A stretch of 64,000 nucleotides of DNA, taken from contig NZ_CP129137.1 of the NCBI RefSeq assembly GCF_030406905.1, positions 7,161,501 to 7,225,500 on the forward strand, written 5' to 3'. The translations under genes were made by a program, and so were the position numbers. Below the pieces are notes generated by a model. That model was not told the origin of the DNA, ran no database searches, and worked only from the letters and a program-made list of their open reading frames with translations. Shown piece by piece: positions 42,773 through 52,048 of the stretch; position 1 is the first letter of the stretch, and every line of letters begins with the position of its first letter. Source of the stretch: Streptomyces sp. HUAS CB01 (GTDB lineage: Bacteria > Actinomycetota > Actinomycetes > Streptomycetales > Streptomycetaceae).

Positions 42773-42909
42773 GGGGCTCACCCGCTCGAGGGGCCACCGG
42801 TGGCGGGGCGATGGGTCGGGCGGCGGCCCTGGTCGGCGGCGCCCGGCGGGGCTCATCCGGTCGAGACGCCACCGGTGGAGGCGCCACCGGTGGAGGCGCC
42901 ACCGGACGC
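42773..42909. repeat. Nested repeats between LysR and EamA genes
   Basis: A 31-bp element at 42773-42803 recurs at 42848-42878 with few mismatches (period 75, core GCCACCGGTGG). It is followed by three 15-bp units of GGCGCCACCGGTGGA type at 42865-42909. The 427-bp interval 42531-42957 is otherwise gene-free, unless the EamA gene starts upstream at 42637. Confidence 0.7.
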
Positions 42910-42957
42910 GGCGCCGCAGCACGGCACACCGGCCGTGGTGACGGCATCGGGACCGTC

Positions 42958-43896
42958 GTGCGGATGGCGCTGCTGGCCCTCCTGTGGGGCTCGGGCTTCC
43001 TCTGGATCAAGATCGCGCTGAACCACGGTCTGTCCCCGCTCCAGATCACCGTGGCCCGCTGTGTCCTCGGCGCCGCCGTCCTGCTCGCCCTGGCCTTCGC
43101 CTCCGGCCGGCGGCTGCCGCGGGACCGGGGCACATGGGGACGGCTGGTCGTGGCCGCGTCCCTGTGCAACGTCCTGCCGTTCCTGCTCTTCGGCATCGGC
43201 GAGCAGACGGTCGACTCCTCCGTCGCGGGCGTGCTCAACGCGACCACACCCCTGTGGTCCCTGCTGATCGGCATCGGGCTCGGGACGGAGCGCGGACTCG
43301 GCCGCGTCCGGCCGGCGGGGCTCCTCCTCGGCTTCGTCGGGACGGTGCTGATCTTCGCCCCGTGGCGGGAGTCCGGACTGGTCGGCCCGGGCGCCCTCGC
43401 GCTGCTCGGCGCCGCGCTGAGCTATGCCGCCGCCTTCGCGTACATGGGCCGCACCCTGACGGGCCGGGGCATCGACCCGCTGGCCCTCGCCGCAGCACAG
43501 CTCGTCACCGCGAGCGGTCTGAGCCTGCTCGCTCTCCCGGCGACGGGCGCGCTGACGACGCCCGTGCGGGCCGATGCCACCGCGTTCGCCGCGGTCGCGG
43601 TGCTCGGGATCCTGGGGACCGGGCTCACCTTCTTCCTCAACTACCGGCTGATCGCCGACGAGGGCGCCACGGGCGCGGCCACCGTCGGGTATCTGCTGCC
43701 CGTGGTGTCCGTGGCGCTCGGCGCGCTCGTCCTCGGCGAGGACATCGGGCCCCGGGTCGTCCTCGGGATGGCCGTCGTCCTCGCGGGTGTCGCGATGACG
43801 CGCCGCACGCGCCGCGCGGTGCGTGGGGAGCCCGCCGCCGTACCCCCGCGGGACGACCCGGCCCGGCGGCACGGTGCCACGGCCTCGTGCCGGTGA
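42958..43896 (+). CDS. EamA/DMT-superfamily transporter
   Basis: 312 residues with ten membrane helices as two EamA repeats: LLALLWGSGFLWIKIALNHG, the L-N-A-T-T-P-L-W segment, then GLTFFLNYRLIADEGATGAATVGYLLP and a GEDI-type end. It exports or imports small metabolites, often amino acids. GTG at 42958 (ATG at 42964 also possible) puts the first helix at the N-terminus. An ATG at 42637 has a GGGGAGACGGG site and keeps the frame open, but the ~107 added residues are Gly/Arg/Thr low complexity with poor codon bias, so I reject them. Divergent LysR gene is the likely regulator. Confidence 0.85.
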   Translation: MRMALLALLWGSGFLWIKIALNHGLSPLQITVARCVLGAAVLLALAFASGRRLPRDRGTWGRLVVAASLCNVLPFLLFGIGEQTVDSSVAGVLNATTPLWSLLIGIGLGTERGLGRVRPAGLLLGFVGTVLIFAPWRESGLVGPGALALLGAALSYAAAFAYMGRTLTGRGIDPLALAAAQLVTASGLSLLALPATGALTTPVRADATAFAAVAVLGILGTGLTFFLNYRLIADEGATGAATVGYLLPVVSVALGALVLGEDIGPRVVLGMAVVLAGVAMTRRTRRAVRGEPAAVPPRDDPARRHGATASCR

Positions 43897-43914
43897 GCAC
43901 CCGCGCGCGCGGGG

Positions 43915-44346
43915 TCAGTGCGGCCAGTCCTTGGTGATCTCGAAGCTGTGCGACTCGCAGCCGAGGATCCGGCCCTCCTTGTCCGCGAAGGTGCCGGTGA
44001 CCTGGTAGACGTCGCGGGCCATATGGCCGATCGGCAGCCGCTCCGGCGGCAGCACGATCTCGTACGGGCCCCCGCGGCGGTAGTCGCCGAGCAGGATCTC
44101 CTGATGGCCGACCGTCATGCCCTGCCGGGTCCGTTCGTCGATGAACCGCAGACCCTCCAGGTCCCGGCCCGCGCCCACGGCGAACTCCAGCCGCACCCGG
44201 AACTCCGACCCCTCCCGCAGTACCAGCGGTGCGGGGGGCGGCTCGGCACCCGGCCCCTGAGCGGGCGCCAGTCGTACGGGCATGTCGGGGCGGCCCTCCA
44301 CCTGGATCGTCACGCCCAGCAGCTCGAACTCGGAGGTTACGTTCAT
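43915..44346 (-). CDS. RhoGDI-like immunoglobulin-fold protein
   Basis: 143 residues. The sequence follows the C-terminal domain of eukaryotic Rho GDP-dissociation inhibitor along its length: LVLREGSEFRVRLEF (RhoGDI: V-L-K-E-G-S-E-Y-R-V), then R-D-L-E-G-L-R-F, the R-x-G-M-x-V segment, G-D-Y, YEIVLPPERLPIGHMARDVY (RhoGDI: Y-E-F-x-x-P-x-E-x-x-P-x-G-x-x-A-R-x-x-Y), and the ending F-E-I-T-K-D-W (RhoGDI: I-K-K-D-W). The N-terminal helical arm of RhoGDI that clamps the GTPase switch regions is missing. Bacterial GTPases are not prenylated, so the ligand must differ. Convergent with the EamA gene (18-bp gap); no operon partner. Confidence 0.85.
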   Translation of the reverse strand: MNVTSEFELLGVTIQVEGRPDMPVRLAPAQGPGAEPPPAPLVLREGSEFRVRLEFAVGAGRDLEGLRFIDERTRQGMTVGHQEILLGDYRRGGPYEIVLPPERLPIGHMARDVYQVTGTFADKEGRILGCESHSFEITKDWPH

Positions 44347-44539
44347 CGCATGCGCCAGCTTTCGCCGCTCGTGAGAAGAACCGACGGGTATTTCAGCCTA
44401 GCCAGGCGAGCGCGGGGTAGTCGCCGCGTGGGGACCCGAAGCGCCCGGCGATGACCGAGGAGGGCCCGGACGGCCGCGCACCGCGTTGCGGCCGCCGAGC
44501 CTGAGCGAGGTGGGGGGAGGCAGTGCCATAGTCGGGGTC

Positions 44540-44623
44540 ACCGGCAGGGACGGACGGAGAACCGGCAGGGACGGACGGAGCACCGGCAGGGACGGACGGA
44601 GCACCGGCAGGGACGGACGGAGA
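44540..44623 (+). repeat. 21-bp tandem repeat, four units, just upstream of the STAS gene
   Basis: Units start at 44540, 44561, 44582 and 44603 and differ only in the last base (core CCGGCAGGGACGGACGGA). The array ends 7 bases before the STAS start codon, so it occupies the place of the leader and ribosome site. The period is two helical turns and also 7 codons. Confidence 0.93.
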
Positions 44624-44630
44624 ACCGCGC

Positions 44631-45029
44631 ATGGTGTCAGCACAGGACGGTTGGCCCGGCAGCAGCAGCGGCGGCGGCCGGTTCACGGTCACGGCCCGGC
44701 CGGGCCCCGAAACGGGGATCGTGGTCGTCGAGATCTCCGGAGAGCTCGACCACGACACGGCGGAACCGCTGCGCACGGTCCTGGACGAGGCGGTCGCCGG
44801 CGGGGCGCGGCGGATCCTGGTGGACTGCGCGGAGCTGCTGTTCTGCGACTCCACCGGGTTGAACGTGCTGCTGCGGGCGAGGCTCGCCGCACAGGGCGGC
44901 GACGCACAGGTGGAGCTCGCCGCGCTGCGCCCGCAGGTCGCCCGCATGCTCGCCATCACCGGTGCGGGGGCGGTCTTCCCCCGGTACGCGAGCCTCGGCG
45001 AGGCTCTCGCGGGCCGACGGCAGGAGTAA
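44631..45029 (+). CDS. STAS-domain anti-sigma factor antagonist (RsbV/SpoIIAA-like)
   Basis: 132 residues. STAS fold: IVVVEISGELDHDTAEPLRTVL, then ILVDCAELLFCDSTGLNVLL with the phospho-acceptor Ser74. In partner switching the dephosphorylated form captures the anti-sigma kinase and frees the sigma factor. It is followed 2 bp later by an anti-sigma-kinase-like gene, and a PP2C phosphatase that could dephosphorylate Ser74 is 4 kb away. Translation starts directly after the 21-bp repeat array. Confidence 0.93.
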   Translation: MVSAQDGWPGSSSGGGRFTVTARPGPETGIVVVEISGELDHDTAEPLRTVLDEAVAGGARRILVDCAELLFCDSTGLNVLLRARLAAQGGDAQVELAALRPQVARMLAITGAGAVFPRYASLGEALAGRRQE

Positions 45030-45031
45030 CC

Positions 45032-45532
45032 GTGAGCGCGGCACTTCCCCAGCAGGGCCAGACCCGTCGCCTCGGCATCTCGGGGACGAGGGGCGTGGTC
45101 GGCCGCTGCCGGGACTTCAGCGCGACCGCCCTCGCCGACTGGGAATGGCTGCCTCCGGACGGTCTCGCCAGGCCCCCGGGGGACGATCCGTACGCCTGGG
45201 ACACGAGCACCGACACCGCACCGGACTGGGACGAGGAACGGCGGGCGGTCGCCGAGGACGTCCTGATGGTGGTCTCCGAACTGGTCACCAATGCCTGCCT
45301 GCACGCCGGAGGGCCGCTGGAGCTCGTCCTCAACTGCACGTCGGAGCGGCTCCGCATCGAGGTCAGCGACGCCAGCCCCGTACCGCCCCGGCCGCGTCCG
45401 CACGCCGACCCCGCCGTGCCCGGCGGGCACGGTCTCGTGGTGCTGGGCCGCCTCGCCAGGGCGTGGGGCTCGGCCCCGCGCGACGCGGGAAAGACGGTGT
45501 GGGCGGAGGTCTCGGCCCCCCGCCGGCCGTGA
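45032..45532 (+). CDS. ATP-binding anti-sigma regulatory kinase (RsbW-like)
   Basis: 166 residues, HATPase_c_2 domain: VVSELVTNACLHAGGPLEL is the N-box, IEVSDASPVPP the G1 box (D-x-S/G-x), and GGHGLVVLGRLARAWG the G2 box. It is expected to bind a sigma factor and phosphorylate the upstream STAS protein. GTG at 45032, 2 bases after the STAS stop. The cognate sigma factor is plausibly the SigB/F-type protein at 53144-54025. Confidence 0.9.
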   Translation: MSAALPQQGQTRRLGISGTRGVVGRCRDFSATALADWEWLPPDGLARPPGDDPYAWDTSTDTAPDWDEERRAVAEDVLMVVSELVTNACLHAGGPLELVLNCTSERLRIEVSDASPVPPRPRPHADPAVPGGHGLVVLGRLARAWGSAPRDAGKTVWAEVSAPRRP

Positions 45533-45658
45533 ACGGGCACGGGGCGCCGACCCGGGCTGCCCGTGCGACAGTCGGAAAGGAGGCCGGGACCGGCGGATCG
45601 CACGCCGGGCGGGGCCCCGGCCACGGGACGCAGCACGAATCGGCACACGAGGTCGGCC

Positions 45659-48652
45659 ATGGATGAACCCGGACACACTCGTCCCTCCGCGGGGCGCGAG
45701 TCCCTGGAAGAGGTCCGGCCACCGGCGGAACTGAGCGAGGAAGGGCTCAGGAAGCTCCTGGCCGGGCTCACGGCCGTGCGCGACGGCGACTTCTCCGCGC
45801 GGCTCCCCGAGGAAGCCCACGGGATCATGGGCGAGATCGCCGCCGTCTACAACGGCATGGCCGACCAGCTGTCTCTGGTCACCTCCGAGGTCACGCGGGT
45901 CGCGCGCGAGGTCGGCGGCGAGGGCCGGCTCGGCGGGCACGCCCGGGTGAAGGGCGTGGGCGGCGTCTGGCAGGAGCTGACCACCGGCGTGAACACCATG
46001 GCCGACAACCTCACCTCGCAGGTGCGGTCGATCGCCCAGGTCGCCTCCGCGGTCGCCCGGGGCGACCTGACCCAGAAGATCCGGGTCGATGCGCGGGGCG
46101 AGATCCTGGAGCTGAAGGACACCATCAACACGATGGTCGAGCGGCTGTCCTCCTTCGCCGAGGAGGTGACCCGGGTGGCCCGTGAGGTGGGCACCGAGGG
46201 CGATCTGGGCGGCCAGGCCACCGTCCGCGGGGTGTCCGGCACCTGGAAGGACCTCACCGACAACGTCAACTCCATGGCGAACAACCTGACCAACCAGGTC
46301 CGGAACATCGCCCAGGTCACCACCGCGGTCGCCCAGGGCGACCTCACCCGCAAGATCGACGTGGACGCGCGGGGGGAGATCCTGGAGCTGAAGACGACCA
46401 TCAACACGATGGTCGACCAGCTGTCGTCGTTCGCCGCCGAGGTCACGCGGGTCGCGCGGGAGGTGGGCAGCGAGGGCCGGCTCGGCGGGCAGGCGGAGGT
46501 CGAGGGCGTCTCCGGCACCTGGAAGCGGCTCACGGAGAACGTGAACGAGCTGGCCGGGAACCTCACCCGCCAGGTCCGCGCCATCGCCGGCGTCACCAGC
46601 GCCGTCGCCGAGGGCGACCTCACCCGCTCCATCACGGTGGAGGCGCCGGGCGAGGTCGGCGACCTCAAGGACAACATCAACATGATGGTGGAGTCCCTGC
46701 GCGCCACCACCCGCGCCAACGAGGAGCAGGACTGGCTCAAGACCAACCTGGCACGGCTCGCCGGACTGATGCAGAGCAGCCGCGACCCCGTCCAGGTGGC
46801 CCACGTGATCATGGAGGAGCTGCCGCCGCTGGTCTCGGCCCAGTACGGGGCCTTCTTCCTGGCGGCGACGGGCGACGGCGAGGGCGACGGCGAGGGGCGG
46901 GCCGGGACCGAACTCGTCCGGATCGCCGCCTACGGCGCACCGCCCGCCGGCCCGTCCGGGGCGCCCGTCCGCTTCCGGCTCGGCGAGTCCCTGGTGGGTC
47001 AGGCCGCGCTCAGCCGCCGCACCATCGCCGTCGACGACCTGCCGCCCGGCTACGTCACGATCTCCTCGGGACTCGGCGCCGGAGCCCCCGGAGCGCTGAT
47101 CGTCCTGCCGATCCTCGTCGAGGACCAGGTCCTCGGCGCCGTGGAACTCGCCGCGCTTCGGCCCTTCTCCGGCCTCCACCGCGACTTCCTCGACCAGTTC
47201 ATCGAGTCGGTCGGCGTCATCGTGAGCTCCCTGATCGCTCACGCCCGCACCGACGAGCTGCTCGAGCAGTCCCAGCTGCTGACCGCCGAACTCCGCGCCC
47301 GCTCACAGGAACTGCAGGTGCGTCAGGAGGAGTTGCAGAGCTCCAACGCCGAGCTCGCCGAGAAGGCCGCCCTGCTGGCCGACCGGAACCGCGACATCGA
47401 ACGAAAGAACCTGGAGATCGAGCAGGCGCGTCAGGAGCTCGAGGAGCGGGCCAAACAGCTCTCCCGTACATCGATGTACAAGTCCGAGTTCCTCGCCAAC
47501 ATGAGCCACGAGCTGCGCACCCCGCTCAACAGCCTCCTCATCCTGGCCCAGTTGCTCGCGCAGAACCCGGAGGGGAACCTGACGGAGAAACAGGTCGACT
47601 ACGCGGAGGTCATCCACTCCGCGGGCTCGGACCTGCTGCAGCTGATCAACGACATTCTCGATCTGTCGAAGGTCGAGGCGGGGAAGATGGACATCCACCG
47701 CGAGCCGTTCGCCCTGGGCCAGTTGCTGGAGTACGTCGAGATGACCTTCCGCCCCCTGGCGACCGAGCGCGAACTCGAGTTCCGGGTCGTCACCGTGCCC
47801 GGGGTACCCGCCGAGATCACCACGGACGAGCCGCGGCTTCGGCAGGTGCTGCGCAACCTTCTCTCCAACGCACTGAAGTTCACCGAGCGCGGCGGAGTCG
47901 AACTGCGGGTCCAGAAGGCGTCCGACGACGAACTCCCCGAGCAGATGCGCGGCATGTCCGTGGTGGCCTTCCGGGTCCGGGACACCGGCGTCGGGATCGC
48001 GCCGGAGCACCTGGACACCATCTTCGGCGCCTTCCAGCAGGGAGCCCTCGCCATCGGGCGCCGCTACGGCGGTACCGGACTGGGGCTCTCCATCAGCCGC
48101 GAGGTCGCCCAGCTCCTCGGCGGGGTGATCGTCGCCGAGAGCAGGCTCGGCGAGGGCAGCGAGTTCACCTTCTACGTGCCCGTCGGCGGCACCGTGCCGC
48201 GCGGCGCGGCGTCCGGGGTCCCGCAGGGGCCGCCCGCACCCGCCGGGGAGACCTCGGCCGCACCCGGTGGATCGCTCGCCGGACGTGTGGTGCTGATCGT
48301 CGACGACGACGTACGGAACGTGTACGCGCTCACCGAGATCCTGGAGGCGGAAGGAGCGCACGTGCTCACCGCCGCAGACGGGCGCTCCGGCATCGAACTG
48401 CTCACCGCCCACCGGGAGGTGGACCTCATCGTGATGGACGTGATGATGTCCGGCATGGACGGCCACACCGCCACCGCCGCGATCCGCGACATGCCGGGCT
48501 TCGACGACGTGCCGATCATCACGGTCACCGCGAAGGCGATGCCGGGAGACCGTGCCATGAGCCTGGAGGCCGGGGCGAACGACTACATCACGAAACCGGT
48601 CGACGCCCACGACCTGGTCGAGCGCGTACGGCACTGGCTCGACCGCGACTGA
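45659..48652 (+). CDS. Soluble HAMP-repeat hybrid histidine kinase (OsaA-like)
   Basis: 997 residues, no membrane segments. Order: a series of HAMP units ([36 protein letters not shown] repeats with [16 protein letters not shown] inserts) to ~360; a GAF domain to ~520; a coiled coil ~530-605; HisKA with H617 in [11 protein letters not shown]; a HATPase ([23 protein letters not shown]); and a C-terminal receiver with D927 in IVMDVMM and ITKPVD. The layout recalls fungal group III kinases and the Streptomyces osmotic-adaptation kinase OsaA. It probably feeds the adjacent stress-sigma circuit. ATG at 45659. Confidence 0.93.
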   Translation: MDEPGHTRPSAGRESLEEVRPPAELSEEGLRKLLAGLTAVRDGDFSARLPEEAHGIMGEIAAVYNGMADQLSLVTSEVTRVAREVGGEGRLGGHARVKGVGGVWQELTTGVNTMADNLTSQVRSIAQVASAVARGDLTQKIRVDARGEILELKDTINTMVERLSSFAEEVTRVAREVGTEGDLGGQATVRGVSGTWKDLTDNVNSMANNLTNQVRNIAQVTTAVAQGDLTRKIDVDARGEILELKTTINTMVDQLSSFAAEVTRVAREVGSEGRLGGQAEVEGVSGTWKRLTENVNELAGNLTRQVRAIAGVTSAVAEGDLTRSITVEAPGEVGDLKDNINMMVESLRATTRANEEQDWLKTNLARLAGLMQSSRDPVQVAHVIMEELPPLVSAQYGAFFLAATGDGEGDGEGRAGTELVRIAAYGAPPAGPSGAPVRFRLGESLVGQAALSRRTIAVDDLPPGYVTISSGLGAGAPGALIVLPILVEDQVLGAVELAALRPFSGLHRDFLDQFIESVGVIVSSLIAHARTDELLEQSQLLTAELRARSQELQVRQEELQSSNAELAEKAALLADRNRDIERKNLEIEQARQELEERAKQLSRTSMYKSEFLANMSHELRTPLNSLLILAQLLAQNPEGNLTEKQVDYAEVIHSAGSDLLQLINDILDLSKVEAGKMDIHREPFALGQLLEYVEMTFRPLATERELEFRVVTVPGVPAEITTDEPRLRQVLRNLLSNALKFTERGGVELRVQKASDDELPEQMRGMSVVAFRVRDTGVGIAPEHLDTIFGAFQQGALAIGRRYGGTGLGLSISREVAQLLGGVIVAESRLGEGSEFTFYVPVGGTVPRGAASGVPQGPPAPAGETSAAPGGSLAGRVVLIVDDDVRNVYALTEILEAEGAHVLTAADGRSGIELLTAHREVDLIVMDVMMSGMDGHTATAAIRDMPGFDDVPIITVTAKAMPGDRAMSLEAGANDYITKPVDAHDLVERVRHWLDRD

Positions 48653-48819
48653 CCGCGACTGACCGGGGCGAGGCGGGGCGGGCCGGGGCGACGGCCGACC
48701 GAGCCGCTCGGCGAGCGCCGACATGTCGGTGGACGGCGGGCGAGGGCCGTCGGACGCGGACGCGAGCGGGTCGGCGGTGGCCGACCGGAACCGCCCCTGC
48801 CCGCAGGGCATCCCAGGTC

Positions 48820-51189
48820 TCACGAGACCCTGACGACCACCAGGCTCGTGTCGTCCTCCGTGTCACCGGTGACCGCGGCCAGCAGCGCGTCCGCCTGCTC
48901 GTCCAGACCGGCCGGGTCGAGCCGTTCCACCGCCCGCCGCAGTGTGTCCAGGCCCTCGTCGATACCGGTGTGCCTGCTCTCCACCAGCCCGTCCGTGTAC
49001 AGCATCAGCGTGTCCCCGGGCTCCAGCCGTGTCACCGTCTCGTCGTACGCGGCGGCCGGCACGGCGCCCAGCAGGATGTTCCGCGGCGGTTCGAGCAGGT
49101 CGGCGACTCCCTTGCGCAGCAGTACCGGCGGCAGGTGACCTGCGCTGGCCCAGCACAGCGAACGGTCCGACGGGTCGTACAGGCCGCAGACGGCGGTGGC
49201 GGTCGGATGCCCGTGCGTCTGCAGCGTGACCTCGTTCAGCCAGGACATCAGCCGGCCCGGGGTGTGGCCGGTGAACGCCAGTCCCCGCAGAGCGTTGCGC
49301 AGCGCCACCATGCCCGTCACCGAGTCGATGCCGTGCCCCGCGATGTCCCCGGTGGCGACGAGCACCCGGCCGTCGGGCAGCGGCAGCACGTCGTACCAGT
49401 CACCGCCCACCCGGTACTCCTCGGCGGCCGGACGGTAGCGGGCCGCCACCTGCAGCCCGGGCAGCCGCTGCAGTTCCGGTACCTCGGGGACGATCGCGTG
49501 CTGCAGCTGGAGGACGAGCTGGTGCCGCAGCGCGGCCTGGGTCTGGGCGGCGGTCAGCCGGTCGAAGGTGGCGCTCAGCGCGATCTCCGTGTGGTGCTGC
49601 GCCGAGACGTCCTGGTACACGCCGGTGATCCCGGTGAGCACACCGCCCGTCATCAGCGGCTCCGCGGCGATCCGCACGTGGCGCAGCCCGCCGTCCTCGC
49701 GGACCGCCCGGACCACGGTGTGGGCGCCTTCCCCTCGCTGGGTCAGTTCCATCAGCAGTTCGTTGAGCTTGCCGGTGTCCTCCCGGTGCAGATGCGGGGC
49801 GAGCCGCCGCAGCGGCACCGGGGACGTGCCCGGCTCGAGCCCGAAGATCCGGAACGCCTGCTCGCTCCACCGGGACTTCCCCGTGATCAGGTCGTCCTCG
49901 AAAGCGGCCACGTTCTCCAGCCGGCCCAGCACCCGGCTGAGGGCCAGCCCGGGATCCGTGGCGCCGTGCCAGAACACCACCGTGCGGTCGGGGCCGACGG
50001 GGAGCACGCGTACGTCGTGCAGGGGGTCGGGGTCGCCCGAGCGGTGCTCGACGGGCACCCGGGCCGCCCGCTGCGGCGCCGCGGACTCCCGCGCGGTGCG
50101 CGCGAGCCGTACGAGGTCGGCATGCATGGCGGGGAACACCTCGGCGAGCGGCCGTCCGGCGGGACCGTGCACCTGGCGGGCCGAGTCCAGCGCCGAGCGG
50201 TTGAGGTGCTCGATGTGCAGGATCCCGCTCTCCGGGTCGGCGCGCAGGGCCATCGCGGGATGCGTCAGCAGATCGAGCAGCGGGGCGAGCACCCCGGGCT
50301 CGGGGGTGCCGGGAGCGCCGGCGTCCAGGATCCGTGCCGCCGGTACGGCGAGCCCGGTCAGCGCCCGCCGGACCGCGTCGTCCAGGGGCGCGGGGCCGGG
50401 CCAGTCGACGAGGGCGAGCCCGGTCACCGCACCTCGCTGCCGCAGCGGCAGCACCGCCCGCGCGGATCCGGGTGCCGGACCGGGCAGCGCCTCGGCCGCG
50501 GATGTGCCGTCGGGCAGCCACAGCGGCGTGCCCTCGCTCAGCACACGGTGCAGAGTGCTGCCGGCCGCCGGCGGCACCCAGCGCCAGTGGGCCGCCTCCA
50601 GCCGGTTCACCCCGGCCTGGCCGGCCAGTTCCAGGCAGTCCGTCTCGGTACGGCGGAACAGCCACAGTCCCCGGGCTCCGAGCGGGCGCATCCCGCCGTT
50701 CAGCAGGGTCGCCGCGATCTCGTCGACCGTGCCGCCCGTCTGCGCCGCCGCCTCGGCCGCCGCCTCGACGAACCGCGCCTTGCGGCCCGCCGTCCCGCCC
50801 ACGTCGGCTGCGGCCCGCGCCGCGTCCGCCGCCCGAGGGCCGGCGTCGCCTTCCGTCCCCGGGCCGGTGCTCCCTTCCGTGCCCGGGCCGGTGCCGCCTT
50901 GGGACGCCGGACCGCCCGCCGCGCCCGATGGGCCGGTGGCTCCGTTGACGATGTCGGCGGCGAGGTCCTCCGGGCCGACGTCCATGGTCTCGGCCAGCTG
51001 GGCGAGGTGGTCCGCGGCCTCTCCCGGGGTGAGGGTGTGCTGTGCGACGAGCACCCCGCAGGCAAGGTCCAGCAGATGACGGCGGGCGACATCGCGGCGC
51101 AGCGCGGCCAGTTCGGCGGTGAGCTGCGTGACGGCGTCCGTCAGCCGGTCGGGCCCCGGCTCGACCGGCCCTTGCTCGGGCATGGTCAT
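48820..51189 (-). CDS. ANTAR-GAF-PAS-PP2C (SpoIIE) phosphatase
   Basis: 789 residues. An N-terminal ANTAR-like helical bundle (RRHLLDLACGVLVAQHTLTPGEAADHL) normally binds RNA hairpins. A GAF-like region, a PAS/PAC pair (IFGLEPGTSPVPLRRLAPHLHREDTGK) and a C-terminal SpoIIE/RsbU phosphatase follow, the last with GGDWYDVL, ATGDIAGHGIDS, LYTDGLVE and EDDTSLVVV as manganese ligands. It should dephosphorylate STAS proteins such as the one at 44631. An Ala/Gly/Pro-rich linker separates ANTAR from the rest. Convergent with the hybrid kinase gene. ATG at 51189 has GGAGACGAC upstream. Confidence 0.92.
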   Translation of the reverse strand: MTMPEQGPVEPGPDRLTDAVTQLTAELAALRRDVARRHLLDLACGVLVAQHTLTPGEAADHLAQLAETMDVGPEDLAADIVNGATGPSGAAGGPASQGGTGPGTEGSTGPGTEGDAGPRAADAARAAADVGGTAGRKARFVEAAAEAAAQTGGTVDEIAATLLNGGMRPLGARGLWLFRRTETDCLELAGQAGVNRLEAAHWRWVPPAAGSTLHRVLSEGTPLWLPDGTSAAEALPGPAPGSARAVLPLRQRGAVTGLALVDWPGPAPLDDAVRRALTGLAVPAARILDAGAPGTPEPGVLAPLLDLLTHPAMALRADPESGILHIEHLNRSALDSARQVHGPAGRPLAEVFPAMHADLVRLARTARESAAPQRAARVPVEHRSGDPDPLHDVRVLPVGPDRTVVFWHGATDPGLALSRVLGRLENVAAFEDDLITGKSRWSEQAFRIFGLEPGTSPVPLRRLAPHLHREDTGKLNELLMELTQRGEGAHTVVRAVREDGGLRHVRIAAEPLMTGGVLTGITGVYQDVSAQHHTEIALSATFDRLTAAQTQAALRHQLVLQLQHAIVPEVPELQRLPGLQVAARYRPAAEEYRVGGDWYDVLPLPDGRVLVATGDIAGHGIDSVTGMVALRNALRGLAFTGHTPGRLMSWLNEVTLQTHGHPTATAVCGLYDPSDRSLCWASAGHLPPVLLRKGVADLLEPPRNILLGAVPAAAYDETVTRLEPGDTLMLYTDGLVESRHTGIDEGLDTLRRAVERLDPAGLDEQADALLAAVTGDTEDDTSLVVVRVS

Positions 51190-51307
51190 GTCGTCTCCAG
51201 CGTGACGAACCGGATTCTACCCGTGCACAACGCCCGGGGCCTCGGGCGGGCGGGCGGCGGACGGCCGCCGAACCCGATGGCGGGTCCGGCGGCCGTCACC
51301 ACGGCGG

Positions 51308-51574
51308 TCAGGTGCCACGCGGCCGGTCCGCCCGCCGGCCCTGCGGCCCCTGGGGGCCGCGCCGCTGTGGCCGGTGTGTCTCCTGTCGCGCGTGCGGCGG
51401 CGGCCTCTCCCCGGCGCCTTCGCCGGTGTCGATCCGGCGGCGCAACTCCTCCGCCCTGCGATGCAGCCGTTCACGGTGTTCGGGGTCCTTGCAGCGCTCC
51501 GCGCCGCGGGTGAGCTCGTCGGCCATGAGCCGGAGCTCCTCCGACGTCCTGACCGGTTCGCGTGCTGTGCTCAT
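51308..51574 (-). CDS. Small DUF6381-like protein
   Basis: 88 residues. A charged helical hairpin (SEELRLMADELTRGAERCKDPEHRERLHRRAEELRRRIDTG in sense) precedes a Pro/Arg/Gln-rich disordered tail. It matches the Streptomyces DUF6381 pattern. ATG at 51574 has GGAGGAGCC directly upstream. Function unknown; such proteins often sit by stress genes. Confidence 0.65.
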   Translation of the reverse strand: MSTAREPVRTSEELRLMADELTRGAERCKDPEHRERLHRRAEELRRRIDTGEGAGERPPPHARQETHRPQRRGPQGPQGRRADRPRGT

Positions 51575-52048
51575 GGCTCCTCCTTCCGGGCCCGGCTGCC
51601 TGAGGGCGCCGGGCCAGGGGCCATGTGTCAGGCAAACACGGCGGGGCCGCCGCCGCATCCGCTTTCGTCACCGGGTGTGACGAAAGCCCCGTCTGCCTGC
51701 GGTGTTCCTCCTCCGGTCGGGCCGGCCGCCCGTCGGGTCCCGGGGAAGATCCCGTACGGCCCGCTCGGGCGGCTCCCCGCCGCGGACAACGGGGCCGTGT
51801 CCGATCCCCAGGGCATTCCGAGGGCCTCGGGGCCTCGGGGGACTTCGGGCAGCTCGGGGACTTCGGCGCCCTCGGGGACGGAGGCACGGCCGGCGCGGCG
51901 CGTCGGCTGCCCGGCCCGCTCCCGGACCCTCCGCGCCCGCGTGCTTCGGTCCCGTTCGCCGGCCATGACTCCCCGGCTTCCCGCCCTTTTCCGGGATAAC
52001 CGGGAGGAACCCGGGCAGGCGCGGGGTGTCAGGGAAGGGAGTTGGGTC
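51575..52048. other. Divergent gene-free region before the CBS gene
   Basis: 474 bases. Both strands have open frames but without ribosome sites or recognisable motifs. A run of short CTCGGGG/CTTCGGG-like copies lies at 51830-51885. It should carry divergent promoters; I cannot locate them firmly. Confidence 0.5.

Noticed and set aside
42637..42957. N-terminal extension of the EamA transporter
   Set aside because: It has a fair ribosome site, but the added residues are Gly/Arg/Thr low complexity from nested repeats, with poor third-position bias; kept as a note only.
44540..44623. CRISPR array or coding start of the STAS gene
   Set aside because: 21-bp units abut without spacers. A frame through them toward the next gene would be out of frame with the STAS domain.
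44393..47242. A 949-codon minus-strand open frame
   Set aside because: Antisense shadow of the STAS, RsbW-like and hybrid kinase genes; no motif of its own.
47303..48823. A 506-codon minus-strand open frame
   Set aside because: Antisense to the histidine kinase core and receiver domain, which are unmistakable on the plus strand.
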